Below are positions 14,623 through 21,245 of a DNA stretch of 25,425 nt, piece after piece. Below the pieces are notes generated by a model. The model searched no databases and was not told the origin of the DNA. It worked only from the letters and a program-made list of their open reading frames with translations. Position 1 is the stretch's first letter, and each line of letters opens with the position of its first letter. Source of the DNA: a virus. Where the stretch lies: positions 1-25,425 of the IMG/VR virus record IMGVR_UViG_3300046010_003549. One strand, written 5' to 3'. A program made the translations under genes and the position numbers.

Positions 14623-15219
14623 ATGAAAGAAGAAGAAGTAAAAGTCATCGAATATACGATAGACGATAGCGGTTATTTAGGAGTTCACGCAATGAGCCTT
14701 GTTGAGAATCCTGCAATTGAGGTAGATTTTGTGGCATTGTCAAAAACACGCAAGGTTCAACAAGCTGCAATCGAAGAAGGTGAAAGAAAAATGGTCTATG
14801 GTGCGGTGATGATACCAGAGCAATTGATTTATAGAGTTGATACAATGGGTCGTGAGTACTACTGCAAATATTCAAAGGAAACAATCAACAAGATAGCGCA
14901 AGAATATCTCAAAAGAAATATGCATCACAACTCAAATTTGGAACACGAAATTCCAGTTGTTGGATGCACGGTTGTCGAGTCGTGGATAGTGGAAGGAGCG
15001 CACGACAAGAGCCAAAACTTTGGATTCTCATTTCCTGAAGGCACGTGGTGTATCGGTATGAAGATTGATAACGATGAGGTGTGGGCATCCATTAAGCAAG
15101 GTGATGTAAAAGGCTTTTCATTGGAGGGATTCTTTACTGAAATAAGTGATGAATATATGACTCAGCAAGAAATCGAAAAGATAATGAAGGAGTTAGAGAA
15201 TGAATTGAGTGGGTTGTAA
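14623..15219 (+). CDS. XkdF-like prohead serine protease
   Basis: The 198-residue protein matches the putative phage serine protease family named after XkdF of PBSX (peptidase S78-like). It has VHAMSLVENPAIEVDFVAL near the N-terminus, then GAVMIPEQLIYRVD (about 65-78), REYYCKYSKETINKIA, a His-rich MHHNSNLEHE (about 106-115, candidate catalytic His), TVVESWIVEG (about 121-130), and GTWCIGMKIDNDEVW, with a final GDVKGFSLEGFF (about 168-179, candidate nucleophile Ser). Such proteases clear the scaffold and trim the capsid during head maturation. Context agrees: scaffold and capsid genes follow. It begins 1 nt after the tape measure stop. Which Ser is catalytic is inferred from the family pattern. 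Confidence 0.82.
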   Translation: MKEEEVKVIEYTIDDSGYLGVHAMSLVENPAIEVDFVALSKTRKVQQAAIEEGERKMVYGAVMIPEQLIYRVDTMGREYYCKYSKETINKIAQEYLKRNMHHNSNLEHEIPVVGCTVVESWIVEGAHDKSQNFGFSFPEGTWCIGMKIDNDEVWASIKQGDVKGFSLEGFFTEISDEYMTQQEIEKIMKELENELSGL

Positions 15220-15224
15220 TAAAT

Positions 15225-15242
15225 TACACCAGTGCAGGTGTA
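15225..15242 (+). repeat. Small hairpin after the protease gene
   Basis: TACACC (15225-15230) pairs with GGTGTA (15237-15242) around AGTGCA. It starts 5 nt after the protease stop and precedes the larger terminator by 15 nt. It could protect an mRNA 3' end or be incidental. Confidence 0.4.
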
Positions 15243-15257
15243 TGTTTACCCGACAAA

Positions 15258-15283
15258 AAAGGCCTCCACGTTTGGGGGCCTTT
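15258..15283. terminator. Bidirectional-type intrinsic terminator before the scaffold/capsid unit
   Basis: AAAGGCCTCC (15258-15267) pairs with GGGGGCCTTT (15274-15283) over 10 bp, including one G-T wobble, with a 6-nt loop. Plus-strand RNA ends in CUUUCUUG, a weak U-run; the minus strand ends in six U from the A-run at 15255-15260. It lies in the 161-nt gap between the protease and scaffold genes. The remainder of the gap (15291-15380) is A-rich with no clear TAnnTTTG box; TTTTG at 15344-15348 is the only -33-like element. Confidence 0.72.
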
Positions 15284-15380
15284 CTTGTGAAACCGAACTA
15301 AAACAAACTAAAAAAACACATTACAACGGAACAAAAATAGGTGTTTTGCTACTTATGATTAGAAAAAGTAAAACATAGAT

Positions 15381-15968
15381 ATGAACAAAGTAAGTGAAAT
15401 CGTTTCCAAGTATGCAGATAGATTGAAAGCTTTTGGCATTCAGTTGTCCGCAGAAGGGGAAATCACAAAAGAAGCTCAGATGGCAATGGCCGTTTTAGCT
15501 GATGGCACGGAGGTATATTCTCCAGATGCTGAATTCAAAGTAGGTAGTGAACTTTTCATTATGGATGGTGACGGCAATCCCGTTCCTGCACCTGATGGAG
15601 AGCATACAACCGCCGAAGGTAAAATGATTGTAGTTGCAGGTGGTGTAATCACCGAGATCAAAGAACCAATGGAAGAAGAGCCAAAGGTTGAAATCGAAAT
15701 CGAAGAGGAAAAGCAAGCTGCTTTTGAAGGTGTAAGCAAAGAAGAATTCGAGTCTACAATCAATTCATTGGTTGAGGCATTTGAAGCTAAAATTGCCGCA
15801 TTGAATGCAGAGAAAGAAACTCTTTCATCTACTATCGAAAAGATGTCAAAGCAACCCGCAGTTGATAGCGTAAAGAAATCAACAACAGTTGCGAAAAGTG
15901 AGCCAATCAACTTGGCTAAAATGGATTCTAAAAACAGAATCTTCTCAATTATAAATAAGTATAAATAA
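15381..15968 (+). CDS. Head scaffold-like protein
   Basis: The 195-residue protein has an N-terminal helix (VSEIVSKYADRLKAFGI), a compact beta-type segment around ADGTEVYSPDAEFKVGSELF and GEHTTAEGKMIVVAGG, then a very acidic linker (EEEPKVEIEIEEEKQ). A coiled coil follows (SKEEFESTINSLVEAFEAKI, about 121-150), and the C-terminus is basic (NRIFSIINKYK). Acidic coiled-coil proteins directly upstream of the capsid gene and downstream of the protease are typical scaffolds, whose basic C-terminal end contacts the capsid. No enzyme motif is seen. It lies 18 nt before the capsid gene, within a unit bounded by terminators. Assignment rests on context and composition. Confidence 0.7.
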   Translation: MNKVSEIVSKYADRLKAFGIQLSAEGEITKEAQMAMAVLADGTEVYSPDAEFKVGSELFIMDGDGNPVPAPDGEHTTAEGKMIVVAGGVITEIKEPMEEEPKVEIEIEEEKQAAFEGVSKEEFESTINSLVEAFEAKIAALNAEKETLSSTIEKMSKQPAVDSVKKSTTVAKSEPINLAKMDSKNRIFSIINKYK

Positions 15969-15986
15969 AAATAAAAAAGAAAAACA

Positions 15987-16922
15987 ATGGCTGATAGCTT
16001 AACCATTAACAGTTCAACCTACGCAGGTGAATTAGCGTTACCGTACATCAACGCTGCTATATTGTCTGGAGACACTTTAGCAAAAGGATACGTTACTCTT
16101 AAAGAGGGTGTAAAATACAAGGCTGTATTGAAGAAATTGTCCAACGCTGCATCTTTGGTACAAGCTGCATCTTGCGACTTTTCTCAAGCTGGTTCTTTGA
16201 ATTTAGATGAGTCAGTTTTGACTGTATCTGATTTGAAAGTAAATCTTGAACTTTGCAAAGCTGAATTTGCACGTGATTGGGAAGCTGCTGCTACTGGTCG
16301 TGGATTCATCAATGATGTTGTTCCTGCAAACTTCTCTGATTTCTTGATTGGTTACGCCGCTGCTAAAGTTGCTGAAAACATCGAGTTTACTATTTGGCAA
16401 GGTAACACAACTGTTGGTTCTACTTATCCTGCTTTCAATGGTTTTGAAAAAACTGTGAATGTAGCTTCTGCTTGGTATCGTGCAGCATGGTCAGAAGGTA
16501 CTGGAACAATGAGTGTTACAACTATCATTGCAAACTTAAACCAAGTGATTAACAACTTGCCAGTTGCTTTGATTGGTTCACCTGAAACAAAGTTGTATAT
16601 GAATCGTCAATCAGCACAATTCTATCGTCAAGCGGTAGCTGCTGAAGGTTACTTGCAACAATTCCAAGCTTCATCTGATTTCAATTTGCAATTCAACGGA
16701 TATGACATTTATGTTTGTCCTGGAATGAGCAACGGAACTGTAATCGCTGCACAACCTTCTAACTTGTTTGTTGGTGTAGATGCAAACTCTGATTTCGCTG
16801 AAGTGAGAGTTGTTGATATGTCTTTGACTGACGCATCTGACAACGTACGTATGGCAATGAGATTCCGTGTAGGAGTTCAAGTTGGTGTATTGGGTGACGT
16901 TGTTTATTGCTACAACGATTAA
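15987..16922 (+). CDS. Major capsid protein (probable)
   Basis: The 311-residue protein begins MADSLTINSSTYAGELALPY. It shows features of Bacteroidota-phage capsid proteins of HK97 type: an N-terminal arm, the segment GVKYKAVLKKLSNAASLVQA, a helix-rich middle (AATGRGFINDVVPANFSDFL and AAAKVAENIEFTIWQGNT, about 100-140), and a late segment with LYMNRQSAQFYRQAVAAEGY and FNGYDIYVCPGMSNGTVIAA (about 190-255). It ends with the strand-rich VRMAMRFRVGVQVGVLGDVV. Codon use here favours fewer variants (many GCT, TCT, GTT) than in the neighbours, as in highly expressed genes. Position after protease and scaffold and before a terminator supports the capsid call. Confidence 0.8.
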   Translation: MADSLTINSSTYAGELALPYINAAILSGDTLAKGYVTLKEGVKYKAVLKKLSNAASLVQAASCDFSQAGSLNLDESVLTVSDLKVNLELCKAEFARDWEAAATGRGFINDVVPANFSDFLIGYAAAKVAENIEFTIWQGNTTVGSTYPAFNGFEKTVNVASAWYRAAWSEGTGTMSVTTIIANLNQVINNLPVALIGSPETKLYMNRQSAQFYRQAVAAEGYLQQFQASSDFNLQFNGYDIYVCPGMSNGTVIAAQPSNLFVGVDANSDFAEVRVVDMSLTDASDNVRMAMRFRVGVQVGVLGDVVYCYND

Positions 16923-16935
16923 TTTAACCACAAGT

Positions 16936-16968
16936 AAAGGGGAAGGTGGTTAGTTCTACCTTCCCTTT
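16936..16968 (+). terminator. Intrinsic terminator after the capsid gene
   Basis: AAAGGGGAAGGT (16936-16947) pairs with ACCTTCCCTTT (16958-16968), 11 bp with one bulged G, around a 10-nt loop, followed by ATTTTAA. It lies 14 nt after the capsid stop. It would end or reduce transcription after the capsid, or act as a stabilising 3' hairpin. Confidence 0.72.
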
Positions 16969-16997
16969 ATTTTAACTAATAAAAAAAATATAATAAT

Positions 16998-17543
16998 ATG
17001 GCTTGTGAATTAACCGCAGGATTTCTATTAGATTGTAAAGATACAATCGGAGGAATAAAAGCAATATATGTTCAACAACACGCTGACTTTTTGAATGGTG
17101 TGAGTGTTGATCCAACCACTTTGGAAATTGATGGTTTATCAACTGCATCCGTTTACAAATATGTATTGCCAAAGCACACAGGTAGCTTTACCGAGGAGGT
17201 AGCTTCAAGCGTTGAGAATGGTACAATTTTCTATACTCAAACCGTTACCGCAACTTTCTTTAAATTGACTGCTGCACGCAGAAAGCAATTGGAGTTATTG
17301 GCTAAAAATCGTCTTGTTGTTTTTGTTCAAGACAACAATAATAATATTTGGATGATTGGCCGTATGGATGGTGCTGAAGTAACTGCTGCATCAACTGCTA
17401 CTGGAGTTGCCAAAGGTGACTTGAATGGCTACACAATTACCTTTACTGCTGAAGAAAAGGATAAAGCTTATCGTTTGGAATCTTATAGCGATGATCCATT
17501 TGATAACTTCAATACTATCAACGTTGTAGCACCTACAATTTAA
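16998..17543 (+). CDS. Virion structural protein, major tail-tube candidate
   Basis: The 181-residue protein begins MACELTAGFLLDCKDTIGGI. It is beta-rich, with VYKYVLPKHTGSFTEEVASS, a segment with GTIFYTQTVTATFFKLTAAR, VVFVQDNNNNIWMIGRMDGA and GDLNGYTITFTAEEKDKAYR. This N-terminal CxLT.G...C.D..GG signature and the GYT.TFTA.E ending recur in a group of Bacteroidota phage proteins that I take as tail tube or major virion proteins; the chain length fits a tail-tube subunit. It follows a terminator, so its level would be set separately from capsid. Its place between capsid and portal is unusual for a tail tube, so a head decoration protein is the alternative. Confidence 0.55.
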   Translation: MACELTAGFLLDCKDTIGGIKAIYVQQHADFLNGVSVDPTTLEIDGLSTASVYKYVLPKHTGSFTEEVASSVENGTIFYTQTVTATFFKLTAARRKQLELLAKNRLVVFVQDNNNNIWMIGRMDGAEVTAASTATGVAKGDLNGYTITFTAEEKDKAYRLESYSDDPFDNFNTINVVAPTI

Positions 17544-17552
17544 TTATATTTG
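17524..17552 (+). promoter_or_regulatory. Bacteroidota-type promoter ahead of the small virion gene and portal
   Basis: TTG at 17524-17526, an 18-nt spacer, and TATATTTG at 17545-17552 match TTG-N18/19-TAnnTTTG. It overlaps the end of gene 16998-17543. The start of transcription would be near 17558-17560, at or next to the ATG at 17560, so the message might be leaderless. The sequence match is seen; its activity is inferred. Confidence 0.5.
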
Positions 17553-17559
17553 TAAGTAG

Positions 17560-17964
17560 ATGAATTACTTACAGACAAATACTGCATCTCAAAACCTCCT
17601 TCTCTCTTTAGAGGAGGGGGCTTTGCTTTTACCAACGTTTGAGTATTATTTATTGATACTTCAAAACGAAATTACATTAGAAAAATTTGCGGTTATTCCA
17701 ACGCTAATTAGTACAAATGAAAGAATCTCAATTTTGTCAATTAGTACAAATGCAGATGATGCCGTTAATGGCAGCATTCTCATTACTGAAGGAGGTCGTT
17801 ATAACTACGTTATATACGGTCAAAATTCGGTTGGCAACCTTGACCCTACTTCTGCTGATGTGGTTGGAGAGATTAAGCGTGGCTATATTGAATTTAATAC
17901 GCTAACCGCCTACTTTGACCAACCATCACTAACCATACCTAATGACATCGAATACAATGGATAA
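17560..17964 (+). CDS. Small virion-associated protein upstream of the portal
   Basis: The 134-residue protein begins MNYLQTNTASQNLLLSLEEG. It continues FEYYLLILQNEITLEKFAVI, with a domain ending in GGRYNYVIYGQNSVGNLDPT, VVGEIKRGYIEF and a C-terminal SLTIPNDIEYNG. The YGQNS..NLDPT..DVVG.I.RG pattern is familiar from Bacteroidota-phage proteins located between tail-tube-like and portal genes. The fold looks like an Ig-like beta sandwich, but the role is unknown. An 8-bp hairpin with CCTTCTCT/AGAGGAGG arms lies within codons 9-19 (about 17587-17606) and could be an accidental terminator-like element. The gene overlaps the portal start. Confidence 0.65.
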   Translation: MNYLQTNTASQNLLLSLEEGALLLPTFEYYLLILQNEITLEKFAVIPTLISTNERISILSISTNADDAVNGSILITEGGRYNYVIYGQNSVGNLDPTSADVVGEIKRGYIEFNTLTAYFDQPSLTIPNDIEYNG

Positions 17965-19753
17965 TATCCTTTCAAATATAAAATCAAGAGTCGGCGATAA
18001 AGTCGAAATGGCTAAATACGTAAAGATTGCACCCATTGAAAAGGAAAATGTATCAAGGGGATGGGTAAATTTTGGTGAGGCTAATATGTATCCACAATAT
18101 TTGATTGAGTTACAAAGTGAATCGCCAGTACACGGATCAATTGTGAACTCAATTAGCCAAATGATTGCAGGGAAGGGAGTGAGTGGTGGTAATGATACCG
18201 CTAATGCGTATTTGAGTGGGTTAAAAATTGATTCAATTATACCGCATATATCAAGAGACCTTAAATTATTTGGAGGTTATTATTTGGAGGTTATCTGGTC
18301 AATGGATAGAACAACCATTGCGCAGGTTAATCATTTGCCTTTTGAGAATTGTCGCCTTGCGTGTAGTGATGAAAATGATGATTTGATTGGTGTTTGGTAT
18401 TCGAGAGATTGGAGCGATATGCGGAAAAAGAAAAACACACCGCATTTTATTCCAATGTTTGATGAAGAAAATAAAGAGACTTGCCCAAAACAAGTCCTTT
18501 TCATACATACGTTAAAAATGGGTAGTGAATACTATCCTAAACCTGATTACATTGGTAGTGTTAACTACATTGAACTTACAAGACAAATTGGAGAATACCA
18601 CGTTAACAATATTCTCAACGGATTTTTTCCTTCATTGATTGCGTCTTTCAACAATGGCATTCCATCTTTGGAAGAGCAACATATGATTAAGAATCAGTTA
18701 CAGATGTCCATTCAAGGTGCTGAAAATGCAGGAAAGGTATTGACATTTTTCAATGAGGAAAGAGATAGAGGTGTTGAATTCACAGCGTTTCCAATTAACG
18801 ATGCAGATAAGCAATATCAGTTTTTGAGCGAAGAGTGTACAAAGCAAATTATGATTGCTCACAGAGTCACATCACCTTTGTTATTTGGTGTTAGAGATGG
18901 CGGTGGATTGGGTTCAAATACCGATGAAATGAGAACTGCTTTGTTCATCTTTCAGCGTCAAGTAATTGAGCCTTTCCAAAGACTAATTGAAGATGGAATA
19001 TCCATCATTTGTGAGGCATCCAATGTGGTTGCAACTCCAAAAATTATTTCAAATGAAATTTTGGAAGTACAACCAGTTGAAGCGCAGCAATCAGCAGTAA
19101 AAAAAAAAGTTGAGTGCGAACACCAAAGCGTTTCTAAAATCTGTTGTTCAGCAGGAAATGATTTTACAGATGAGGAAGGTAGAATCTTCATTGATGAATT
19201 GAAAAGCAAAGCGGAATACATTGATGTTGAAGAATGGGAATTGATTAGTGAAGAGGATGTATTAGATCCTGAGAATGAATTAAACTACACCTCACAACTA
19301 TTCAACAAGATGCCATCAATGTCAGATGCGAATGGTGGAGATAAGTCACAATGGGGTGATGCAGGACTTTACAAATTACGTTATGCATATTCACAAAATC
19401 TATCTGCTAACTCACGTGAATTTTGCGTTGAAATGGTAGGATTGTCAAAGGCAGGAGCGGTGTTTAGATACGAGGATATTGAAAATATGAGTGAGAAAGG
19501 AGTTAATGGAGATTTCGCACCAACTGGGGCATCAACTTATTCGATTTTCCGCTACCTCGGCGGTTCATTTTGCCATCATTTTTGGAAGCGTCAAATCTAT
19601 ATGAGAAAGAGAGATTCAAAAGGTAGAATTCTACCCAATGAAGGTCTTGAAAATGATAAAAGAGTAGCTAATAATCCGTTTGTTCCAAGAAAAGGAATTG
19701 AAGGAATTGCACCAATAAATAGACCAGGAAGAGGTTCACTTAAATACCAATAA
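17957..19753 (+). CDS. Portal protein with C-terminal Cys/His extension
   Basis: I choose ATG 17957 (MDNILSNIKS), giving an 8-nt overlap with the previous gene; an upstream ATG at 17942 adds five residues. The first ~380 residues look like a portal: GWVNFGEANMYPQYLIELQS, GSIVNSISQMIAGKG, DLKLFGGYYLEVIWSMD, VNYIELTRQIGEYHVNNILN, the long helices after it, and a late HRVTSPLLFGVRDGGGLGSN (about 300-320). This ring is the DNA gate of the capsid and the docking site for terminase. After a run of Lys codons (A10) there is an unusual ~215-residue extension with REFC (about 485), GGSFCHHFW (about 535) and RDSKGR (about 553), resembling C-terminal parts of head-morphogenesis-type proteins. See the slip-site entry and findings. 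Confidence 0.82.
   Translation: MDNILSNIKSRVGDKVEMAKYVKIAPIEKENVSRGWVNFGEANMYPQYLIELQSESPVHGSIVNSISQMIAGKGVSGGNDTANAYLSGLKIDSIIPHISRDLKLFGGYYLEVIWSMDRTTIAQVNHLPFENCRLACSDENDDLIGVWYSRDWSDMRKKKNTPHFIPMFDEENKETCPKQVLFIHTLKMGSEYYPKPDYIGSVNYIELTRQIGEYHVNNILNGFFPSLIASFNNGIPSLEEQHMIKNQLQMSIQGAENAGKVLTFFNEERDRGVEFTAFPINDADKQYQFLSEECTKQIMIAHRVTSPLLFGVRDGGGLGSNTDEMRTALFIFQRQVIEPFQRLIEDGISIICEASNVVATPKIISNEILEVQPVEAQQSAVKKKVECEHQSVSKICCSAGNDFTDEEGRIFIDELKSKAEYIDVEEWELISEEDVLDPENELNYTSQLFNKMPSMSDANGGDKSQWGDAGLYKLRYAYSQNLSANSREFCVEMVGLSKAGAVFRYEDIENMSEKGVNGDFAPTGASTYSIFRYLGGSFCHHFWKRQIYMRKRDSKGRILPNEGLENDKRVANNPFVPRKGIEGIAPINRPGRGSLKYQ
19099..19113 (+). promoter_or_regulatory. A10 slip site with -1 stop at the portal core/extension junction
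   Basis: Ten A (19099-19108) read in frame as GTA AAA AAA AAA GTT. A AAA AAA at 19099-19105 is a slippery heptamer. A -1 slip reads AAA AGT TGA, with the stop at 19111-19113. The result would be a portal lacking the extension, as in the dnaX frameshift logic. Polymerase slippage by one A would do the same. Only the sequence is seen; use is inferred. Confidence 0.5.
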
Positions 19754-19756
19754 AAA

Positions 19757-20332
19757 ATGCCAATACCACAAGAAATATTACTCATCAATGAGGACTACAT
19801 CAAGAAGTTCACACCGCTTACTGATGCAGTTGATCCCAATCTTATCAGACCTGCCATCTATCTTGCTCAAGATAAGTATTTGACCAACTTTTTGGGGACA
19901 AATTTGACGGTTAAATTGAAAGCTGATGTTGCTGCGGGTGAAATTACAGGCGACTATGAGATATTGCTCAATGAGTACGTGTTAAAGGTTGTGTTGTGGT
20001 GGACTATGGTTGAGATATATCCATCTCTTTTGTATAAGCACGACAACGGTAACTTGGTGAGTAGACAAAGCGAAGATACAACTCCAGTAACTAAATTTGA
20101 AATGGAGTCACTCAAAGAGGCTGCACGGCAAAATGCACGTTGGTACACCAAAAGAATGGTAGATTATTTGTGCTACAATAGCGAACTATTCCCCGAGTAC
20201 ACTAACAATACAGATAACAATATCTTTCCAGATAGAAACCCATACGGAAAGAGTAACTTTCTTATATCAAATTCATACAAAGAATGGAGAAACAAGTGGT
20301 CAATCAAAGACTTTCTACCCCCATCGTATTAA
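19757..20332 (+). CDS. Head-tail connector / head completion protein
   Basis: The 191-residue protein begins MPIPQEILLINEDYIKKFTP. It is mostly helical: DAVDPNLIRPAIYLAQDKYL, NFLGTNLTVKLKADVAAGEI, a hydrophobic aromatic segment LKVVLWWTMVEIYPSLLYKH (about 75-94), then ESLKEAARQNARWYTKRMVD and a C-terminal proline-rich end. The layout matches the gp6-like/DUF6712-type connector proteins of Bacteroidota phages: N-terminal IT..D...L.P....V....I, central helices and YL..N...FP.Y near the C-terminus. These attach to the portal and form the neck. It begins 3 nt after the portal stop, the expected place. Assignment rests on pattern and position. Confidence 0.7.
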   Translation: MPIPQEILLINEDYIKKFTPLTDAVDPNLIRPAIYLAQDKYLTNFLGTNLTVKLKADVAAGEITGDYEILLNEYVLKVVLWWTMVEIYPSLLYKHDNGNLVSRQSEDTTPVTKFEMESLKEAARQNARWYTKRMVDYLCYNSELFPEYTNNTDNNIFPDRNPYGKSNFLISNSYKEWRNKWSIKDFLPPSY

Positions 20333-20391
20333 AGCGTAAGGAGTACGAAAAGTTATTGAAGCAGTATCTTAAAAAACAAGAAAAGAGATGA
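20284..20391 (+). CDS. Tiny basic protein (35 aa) coupled to the holin gene
   Basis: ATG 20284-20286, in a different frame from the connector gene, runs to TGA 20389-20391, which overlaps the holin ATG by 4 nt. The product MEKQVVNQRLSTPIVLKRKE continues as a Lys-rich helix. It overlaps the end of the connector gene by 49 nt. The ATGA coupling with the holin start is the main support; the overlapping frame could also be chance. A role as a translational coupler or small holin regulator would fit. Confidence 0.4.
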   Translation: MEKQVVNQRLSTPIVLKRKEYEKLLKQYLKKQEKR

Positions 20392-20795
20392 AAGTAAAGT
20401 TGTGGTTGTTAGGTATTGCAACGGTCTTTATGCCAATCAAAGAACTGATGATTACCATTGGTTTTTTGGTCGCAATGGATATGGTGGTGGGCATTTGGAA
20501 AGCTTTAAAATTAGGCCAAAAAATTAGATCAAGAAGGATGAGTGATACCATCACAAAAATGCTATTGTATCAAGTTGCTATTGTGAGTGGATTTCTAATT
20601 GAAACCTACATAATTGAGCAACTTATCCCCATCACAAAGTTGATAGCAACCGTTGTAGCCATCATCGAATTCAAATCAATTATTGAAAGTATTGAGTCTG
20701 TAACTGGTAAGGATTTGTGGAGCAAGATTAAGACAATCATTGGAAGGAAATCAGAGGACATAACCGATGCAATGACTGATGGACAAGGTAAGTAA
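20388..20795 (+). CDS. Holin (phage holin 4 / toxin-secretion holin-like family)
   Basis: The 135-residue protein begins MKVKLWLLGIATVFMPIKEL. It has three membrane segments: about 4-15 with 20-40 (ITIGFLVAMDMVVGIWKAL), 63-80 (LLYQVAIVSGFLIETYII), and 85-105 (ITKLIATVVAIIEFKSIIE). Between the first and second is a basic loop (KLGQKIRSRRMSDTITK), and the D in AMDMVVGIWKA is the common D..tG..kA feature of this holin family. The C-terminus is charged and cytoplasmic-like. The holin makes the inner-membrane lesion that releases the endolysin encoded next (17-nt overlap). This position is the clearest argument for function. Confidence 0.82.
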   Translation: MKVKLWLLGIATVFMPIKELMITIGFLVAMDMVVGIWKALKLGQKIRSRRMSDTITKMLLYQVAIVSGFLIETYIIEQLIPITKLIATVVAIIEFKSIIESIESVTGKDLWSKIKTIIGRKSEDITDAMTDGQGK

Positions 20796-21240
20796 GTACG
20801 TATCATACAAAGAGGTAACGCATAGCAATCAAGCTACTGCATTGAAGATTGGAAACACTCCAAACGCTGAACAATTGCATAACTTAAAGCTTGTATGTAC
20901 CAACATTTTTGATAAAGTCCGTGAGCATTTCGGTAAACCAATCGGTATCTCATCAGGCTTCCGCAGCCACGAATTAAATACACGCATCGGTGGGAGTAAG
21001 TCCAGTTTACATATGGAAGGAAAAGCGATTGATGTGGATGGAGATATTCACGGAGGAGTGAGCAATAAAGAGATATTTGATTATATCAAAAATAATTGTA
21101 CATTTGACCAACTGATATGGGAGTTTGGAAATGATAGCGCACCATCTTGGGTACACGTATCTTACAACAAGGAAGGAAATAGAGGTCAGATATTACGTGC
21201 GGTCAAGAGTGGTGGTAGAACAGTATACCAACCATTCTAA
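20779..21240 (+). CDS. Endolysin, peptidase M15 family
   Basis: The 153-residue protein is a single M15-type zinc peptidase (M15_3-like). It has SGFRSHELNTRIGGSKSSLH (about residues 59-78), with the HMEGKAIDVDGD stretch giving His78 and Asp85 as metal ligands and a late APSWVHVSYN (about 120-129) giving the second His. Such enzymes cleave peptide crosslinks of peptidoglycan (D,D- or L,D-type). There is no signal peptide, so it depends on the holin encoded upstream, with which it overlaps by 17 nt. Its size equals the bare catalytic domain and no cell-wall-binding domain is present. Confidence 0.88.
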   Translation: MDKVSKYVSYKEVTHSNQATALKIGNTPNAEQLHNLKLVCTNIFDKVREHFGKPIGISSGFRSHELNTRIGGSKSSLHMEGKAIDVDGDIHGGVSNKEIFDYIKNNCTFDQLIWEFGNDSAPSWVHVSYNKEGNRGQILRAVKSGGRTVYQPF

Positions 21241-21245
21241 AATAT

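Noticed and set aside
15476-16006. 176-codon minus-strand open frame
   Set aside because: It lies antisense to the scaffold gene, its Ser/Ile-rich product mirrors the sense codons, and the sense gene fits the head operon.
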